NCBI GenBank assembly: GCA_025361685.1
Contig: JANYKE010000212.1
Span: 1-10,528 of the forward strand
Length of the DNA stretch: 10,528 nucleotides
Source: Eubacteriales bacterium
GTDB lineage: Bacteria; Bacillota; Clostridia; JANYKE01
Direction: 5' to 3'
Below the pieces are notes generated by a model. That model saw only the letters and a list, made by a program, of their open reading frames with translations, searched no databases and was not told the origin of the DNA. This document shows, in pieces, positions 6,976-10,528 of this stretch; the first letter of the stretch is position 1, and the number at the start of each line of letters is the position of its first letter. A program made the translations under genes and the position numbers.

Positions 6976-8735
6976 GATTGGTCACCTGCTTTTTCAAATG
7001 CATCAAATGCACACATTTTGTCGCATAGTCGACAGCCAACACAGAGTGTTACATCAACTGTTATTTTATCGCCTTCGTTAACAATCGCCGGACAAGCAAT
7101 GTGCAGACATTTTTTGCACATCTTGCATTTGTCCTGATTAATCTGCACCGGCCCCTCAAACTTAACATATTTGAGTAATGCACATGGTCTCTGAATAATA
7201 ATGACAGACGTTTCAGCAACTGACATTTCTTCGCATAAAGTTTTCTCGAGAATATCAACTTCAAACGGATCCACTATTTTAACGCGTTCAACTCCAATTG
7301 CATATGAAAGTTTTACAAGATCAACTTGTTTTGTAGGCTCACCTTTAATAGTAAATCCCGTTGTTGGATTATCCTGATGACCGGTCATTCCTGTGATTGA
7401 ATTGTCAAGAATTAAAATTGTTGAAACACCTTTGTTATATACTGCATCAATTAGGCCTGTAATCCCCGAGTGAATAAATGTTGAGTCACCAAGTACTGCA
7501 ACAACTTTAGTTGTATTCGGATCTTCGCCATTTTGCTTAATAGCCTTTTCAAATCCGTGTGCCATACCAATGCTTGCTCCCATACAGATACATGCATCCA
7601 TTGCCTGCATTGGCGGCAGTGCTCCCAAAGTATAACAGCCAATATCTCCCATTACTGTTGCACCAATTTTTTTAAGAATATAAAATGTGCCTCTGTGAGG
7701 GCATCCTGCACACATAACCGGTGGTCTGTTTGGCAAAGTACCAAACTCATCGTCCCTATTGATTTCAGTATTCACACTTTTCTCAAATACATTTGCGATA
7801 ATGCTTGCTGATAGTTCACCTGTTCGCGGCATTATTTCTTTGCCAACAACATCGATCCCGGCAGCTTTAAGTTGGTTTTCAAAAAATGGTTCAAGTTCTT
7901 CAATTACATAGAGCTTGTCAACCTGTGAAGCAAATTCTTTTATCATATCAATCGGAATAGGATGAACCATCCCCAATTTCAAATAGGAAGCGCCTTCGCC
8001 TAGTGCTTCTCTTGCATATTGATATGCAACTCCCGAAGTAATTATTCCAATTTTTTTGTCTCCCCAAATAATTTTGTTCAGACCTGTCTCATTTGAAAAT
8101 TTCTCTAGTTCAATTTCTCTTTGGACTAACAAATTATGTCTGACCTTTGCCATTGCAGGCATCATTACATATTTATTGATGTCTTTAACATATGGTTTTG
8201 CAATATAGTCTTCCTTATCTGAAATTTCTACGATACTTTGCGAATGTGCTATCCTCGTTGTCAATCTTAAAATAACCGGAGTATCAAACTGCTCACTAAT
8301 GGCAAAAGCTTCCTTAACGTAGTCCTTGCACTCACCGCTATCGGCAGGTTCTATAATTGGAACATGCGCACATAATCCATACAGCCTTGTGTCTTGTTCA
8401 TTTTGTGAACTATGGATTCCCGGATCGTCTGCAACTGCAATTACCATTCCACCGTTTACTCCCGTATATGCAATAGTAAATAGCGGATCTGCCGCAACGT
8501 TCAAGCCAACGTGTTTCATTGAACATAACACACGCGAACCTGCAAGTGAAGCTCCCATCGCAACCTCGAGTGCAACCTTTTCATTCGGCGACCATTCGCA
8601 GTACATTTCATCATATTTTGCAATATTTTCTGTTATCTCTGTACTTGGAGTTCCGGGGTATGCAGTTGCTACCTTGCATCCGGCCTCGTATGCCCCCCTC
8701 GCTATTGCCTCATTTCCTAACAACAATTTTTTCAA
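6972..8735 (-). CDS. iorA: Indolepyruvate:ferredoxin oxidoreductase, alpha subunit
   Basis: A 587-residue catalytic subunit. The N-terminal pyruvate-oxidoreductase-like domain begins MKKLLLGNEAIARGAYEAG and has AYPGTPSTE at 25-33. A CAGCPHRG motif lies at 342-349. The thiamine-diphosphate domain has GDIGCYTLG at 363-371 and the GDS...DN signature (416-418 to 444-445). The C-terminus is a two-cluster ferredoxin domain: C537, C540, C543, C548 followed by P, and C565, C568, C571, C575 followed by A. It acts in the cytoplasm with IorB and ferredoxin. The start codon is TTG (8733-8735), supported by GGGAGGAG at 7-nt spacing and by the family-typical N-terminus. The gene lies 29 bp after paaK-1, and its stop overlaps iorB by 4 bp. 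It acts on aromatic rather than aliphatic 2-oxoacids according to family knowledge. Confidence 0.96.
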   Translation of the reverse strand: MKKLLLGNEAIARGAYEAGCKVATAYPGTPSTEITENIAKYDEMYCEWSPNEKVALEVAMGASLAGSRVLCSMKHVGLNVAADPLFTIAYTGVNGGMVIAVADDPGIHSSQNEQDTRLYGLCAHVPIIEPADSGECKDYVKEAFAISEQFDTPVILRLTTRIAHSQSIVEISDKEDYIAKPYVKDINKYVMMPAMAKVRHNLLVQREIELEKFSNETGLNKIIWGDKKIGIITSGVAYQYAREALGEGASYLKLGMVHPIPIDMIKEFASQVDKLYVIEELEPFFENQLKAAGIDVVGKEIMPRTGELSASIIANVFEKSVNTEINRDDEFGTLPNRPPVMCAGCPHRGTFYILKKIGATVMGDIGCYTLGALPPMQAMDACICMGASIGMAHGFEKAIKQNGEDPNTTKVVAVLGDSTFIHSGITGLIDAVYNKGVSTILILDNSITGMTGHQDNPTTGFTIKGEPTKQVDLVKLSYAIGVERVKIVDPFEVDILEKTLCEEMSVAETSVIIIQRPCALLKYVKFEGPVQINQDKCKMCKKCLHIACPAIVNEGDKITVDVTLCVGCRLCDKMCAFDAFEKAGDQS

Positions 8736-8742
8736 TTAATTA

Positions 8743-8750
8743 CTCCTCCC
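8743..8750 (-). promoter_or_regulatory. Ribosome binding site of iorA (TTG start)
   Basis: GGGAGGAG on the minus strand, seven bases before TTG 8733-8735. It is a near-ideal site in the 29-bp gap after paaK-1. No ATG is available at the expected N-terminus, so this site decides the unusual start codon. Confidence 0.85.
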
Positions 8751-8764
8751 AAAAAGCAAGTCAA

Positions 8765-10057
8765 CTACCTGAGATCAATTACTCTTTTTGCTTTTCCTGT
8801 TGATCTTTCTATTGTCTTTGGTTCAACAAGACGCACCTTTGCATCAATTTGCAAAACAGTTTTAAGCTTATGTCTGATTTCATGTTCGAGATTTTCAAGA
8901 TCGCTAAAACTTTCAAGCAAGGTTGCATCTTCAAGTTCAACCTGAACCTCAATAGCATCCATATAGTTATGCTTTGTAACAATAATCTGATAGTGTGGGC
9001 TGATATGCTGCATTCCGACAAGAACGCTTTCTATCTGTGAAGGAAATACATTGACTCCCCTAATTATCAGCATGTCGTCGGTTCTTCCAAACACTTTCTT
9101 CATCCTTACAGTTGTACGACCACACTCACATTTTTCCTCCATTAAATATGTAATGTCTTTTGTGCGGTATCGCAAAATCGGGATTCCTTCTTTTGTCAGA
9201 GTGGTAAATATTATTTCACCTTTTTCACCATATTCAAGAGTTTCACCGGTTTTGCTGTTTATTATCTCAGGGTAATAATGATCCTCATTAATGTGCATTC
9301 CGTTTTGGACTGTGCATTCGCCTGAAACTCCGGGACCTACAATTTCGCTAAGTCCATAATTTTCTGTCACAAGTATTCCCCATCGTTTTTCAATTTCCCT
9401 GCGCATCTCGGGTGTGTGACCTTCTCCTCCAAACAATCCGATTCTTAATTGGAAATCAGATACACTCTTGCCCATCTCCGCAGCTATCTCTGAAAGATAA
9501 AGTACATATGAAGGAGTTCCGACAATAACAGTTGCGCCGAAGTCTTCCATCAACATTATCTGTCTTTCGGAATTTCCGCTTGAAGCTGGGATGACAGTTG
9601 CGCCAACCTTCTCTAGTCCATAGTGAAGTCCAAAGCCACCGGTGAACAGTCCATATCCAAATACAATCTGCGCAATGTCTTCATCATTTGCTCCCGAAGC
9701 ACATACAATTCTCGCGACAGATTCAGACCAATTGTCAAGGTCTTTTCTTGTATAGCCGACAACAATTGGCTTACCGGTTGTTCCGGATGATGCGTGTATC
9801 CTTACAATTTTTTTCATTGGTACGGCAAATAAATCATAAGGGTAATTATCCCTCAAATCTTCTTTTGTCGTGAATGGGATTTTTTCAATATCTTTAAGAG
9901 AAACGATATGCTTTGGTTTCAATCCAACCTTATCAAATTGCTGTTTATAAAAAGGCACATTTTCATATGCGGTCGCAACAATACTCTTTAGGCGTTCTAA
10001 CTGAAGTTCCTGCATCGCGGTTCGTTCTAACGTTTCAATTTTTTTATTCCAAATCAT
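8765..10057 (-). CDS. paaK: Phenylacetate-CoA ligase family enzyme, first copy (paaK-1)
   Basis: A 430-residue AMP-forming aryl-acid CoA ligase, paralogous to the second copy about 2.4 kb downstream. Motifs are SSGTTGK at 90-96, YGLSEIVGPGVSGEC at 234-248, YRTKD at 297-301, GRTDDMLIIRGVNVFP at 324-339 and the C-terminal GKAKR at 421-425. It differs from the other copy at positions that may bear on substrate choice: FGGEGHT at 209-215 replaces FGAEPWT, and it lacks one of the four clustered cysteines (it has C248, C310 and C312). Over the 60-residue block around the P-loop, 37 positions are identical between the copies by hand count, so they are old, diverged duplicates. The start ATG 10055-10057 has AAGGGGA at 7-nt spacing. 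The gene follows the symporter by 31 bp and precedes iorA by 29 bp. Confidence 0.93.
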   Translation of the reverse strand: MIWNKKIETLERTAMQELQLERLKSIVATAYENVPFYKQQFDKVGLKPKHIVSLKDIEKIPFTTKEDLRDNYPYDLFAVPMKKIVRIHASSGTTGKPIVVGYTRKDLDNWSESVARIVCASGANDEDIAQIVFGYGLFTGGFGLHYGLEKVGATVIPASSGNSERQIMLMEDFGATVIVGTPSYVLYLSEIAAEMGKSVSDFQLRIGLFGGEGHTPEMRREIEKRWGILVTENYGLSEIVGPGVSGECTVQNGMHINEDHYYPEIINSKTGETLEYGEKGEIIFTTLTKEGIPILRYRTKDITYLMEEKCECGRTTVRMKKVFGRTDDMLIIRGVNVFPSQIESVLVGMQHISPHYQIIVTKHNYMDAIEVQVELEDATLLESFSDLENLEHEIRHKLKTVLQIDAKVRLVEPKTIERSTGKAKRVIDLR

Positions 10058-10088
10058 TTTTCATTCCCCTTGCCTAGTTAATTATATA

Positions 10089-10528
10089 TCAGCTACCAGC
10101 AATCTCATCACTCTTTTTATCATAGCAAGAAAAACTTTCGTCAATATGTTTTTTCGACAATTTCGGAGTTACCAAACTTACTACCGGAACAACAATTAAC
10201 GTAACGATCATCGCAACCGCACCTGCGCTAGGAGGCGTTGTAAAGGTTAGCCCCGGTATTGCGTTAGCAACAGTAATTCCTATTCCAACAGCAAATCCGG
10301 CCCATACGCCTGCCTTTGTAACGCCCTTCCAAAACAGTCCGTAAAGAAACGCAGGTAAAAAAGCTCCGGCAATTGCGCCCCACGATATCGACATCAATGT
10401 TGTAATCGGAGTTACGACACCCGGCTGCGATGTGTATATTGCAATTGCTACAGAAAGCAAAATGAAGAATCCGCATAGAATTTTTATAACCATAACTTGT
10501 GTTTTGTCCTTCATATTTTTTGCAAAAA
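10089..10528 (-). CDS. Sodium:solute symporter (SSS) family protein, C-terminal fragment
   Basis: The reading frame is open to the right edge, so the 5' end of the gene is outside; 145 residues are visible. An ATG at 10512-10514 is internal: coding continues upstream and no ribosome binding site precedes it. Four hydrophobic segments are seen, with the SSS-like run SISWGAIAGAFLPAFLYGLFWKG followed by TKAGVWAGF, typical of the last helices of PutP/PanF-type sodium symporters. A short polar cytoplasmic tail ends in SDEIAGS. The protein would bring a solute in with sodium across the cytoplasmic membrane. Its position 31 bp before paaK-1 suggests an aryl acid or related carboxylate as substrate, which is inference. 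The missing N-terminal part would be needed to place the subfamily. Confidence 0.82.
   Translation of the reverse strand, partial: FAKNMKDKTQVMVIKILCGFFILLSVAIAIYTSQPGVVTPITTLMSISWGAIAGAFLPAFLYGLFWKGVTKAGVWAGFAVGIGITVANAIPGLTFTTPPSAGAVAMIVTLIVVPVVSLVTPKLSKKHIDESFSCYDKKSDEIAGS

Noticed and set aside
10512..10514. ATG as the true start of the symporter gene
   Set aside because: The frame stays open to the window edge, no ribosome binding site precedes it, and 141 residues is far too short for the family, so it is an internal methionine.

Overview
The window is a gene-dense, low-GC bacterial chromosome segment in which every gene reads on the minus strand, so transcription runs from high to low coordinates. 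The A/T-rich coding, strong GGAGG-type ribosome binding sites and a Gram-positive LexA box (GAAC-N4-GTTC) in front of recA point to a Bacillota organism, probably an anaerobic Clostridia member. The ferredoxin-dependent indolepyruvate oxidoreductase fits an anaerobe. The exact taxon cannot be fixed from the sequence alone.

Two blocks are visible. The upstream block (about 10528 down to 4602) is an aryl-acid/aromatic amino acid module: the C-terminal end of a sodium:solute symporter, a phenylacetate-CoA ligase-type enzyme (here paaK-1), iorA and iorB (indolepyruvate:ferredoxin oxidoreductase), a second phenylacetate-CoA ligase (paaK-2) and a tandem ACT-domain protein. Gaps are 29-34 bp, or a 4-bp overlap between iorA and iorB, and no terminator hairpin is seen, so this looks like one operon. 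The genes fit uptake of aryl acids, activation to aryl-CoA, ferredoxin-linked interconversion with aryl-2-oxoacids, and sensing of the amino acid product. The direction of flux is inferred.

The downstream block (about 4595 down to 1) is the conserved competence/recombination/translation neighbourhood: cinA, murJ (lipid II flippase), recA, recX and the start of rimO. cinA follows the ACT gene closely and murJ overlaps cinA by 8 bp, so both may be carried by the upstream operon. recA has its own promoter, with a TTGACA -35 box, a 17-nt spacer and a TATTCT -10 box. A LexA box lies over the predicted transcription start. recX overlaps the end of recA and rimO follows recX by 7 bp, so recA-recX-rimO are probably co-transcribed and SOS-inducible.

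No RNA genes, insertion sequences, CRISPR arrays, phage genes or convincing terminators were found, and no gene-free stretch exceeds about 100 bp. Nothing here is a clearly undescribed system. The items most worth a second look are the double-PaaK/IorAB/ACT/symporter cluster and the layout of the recA control region.
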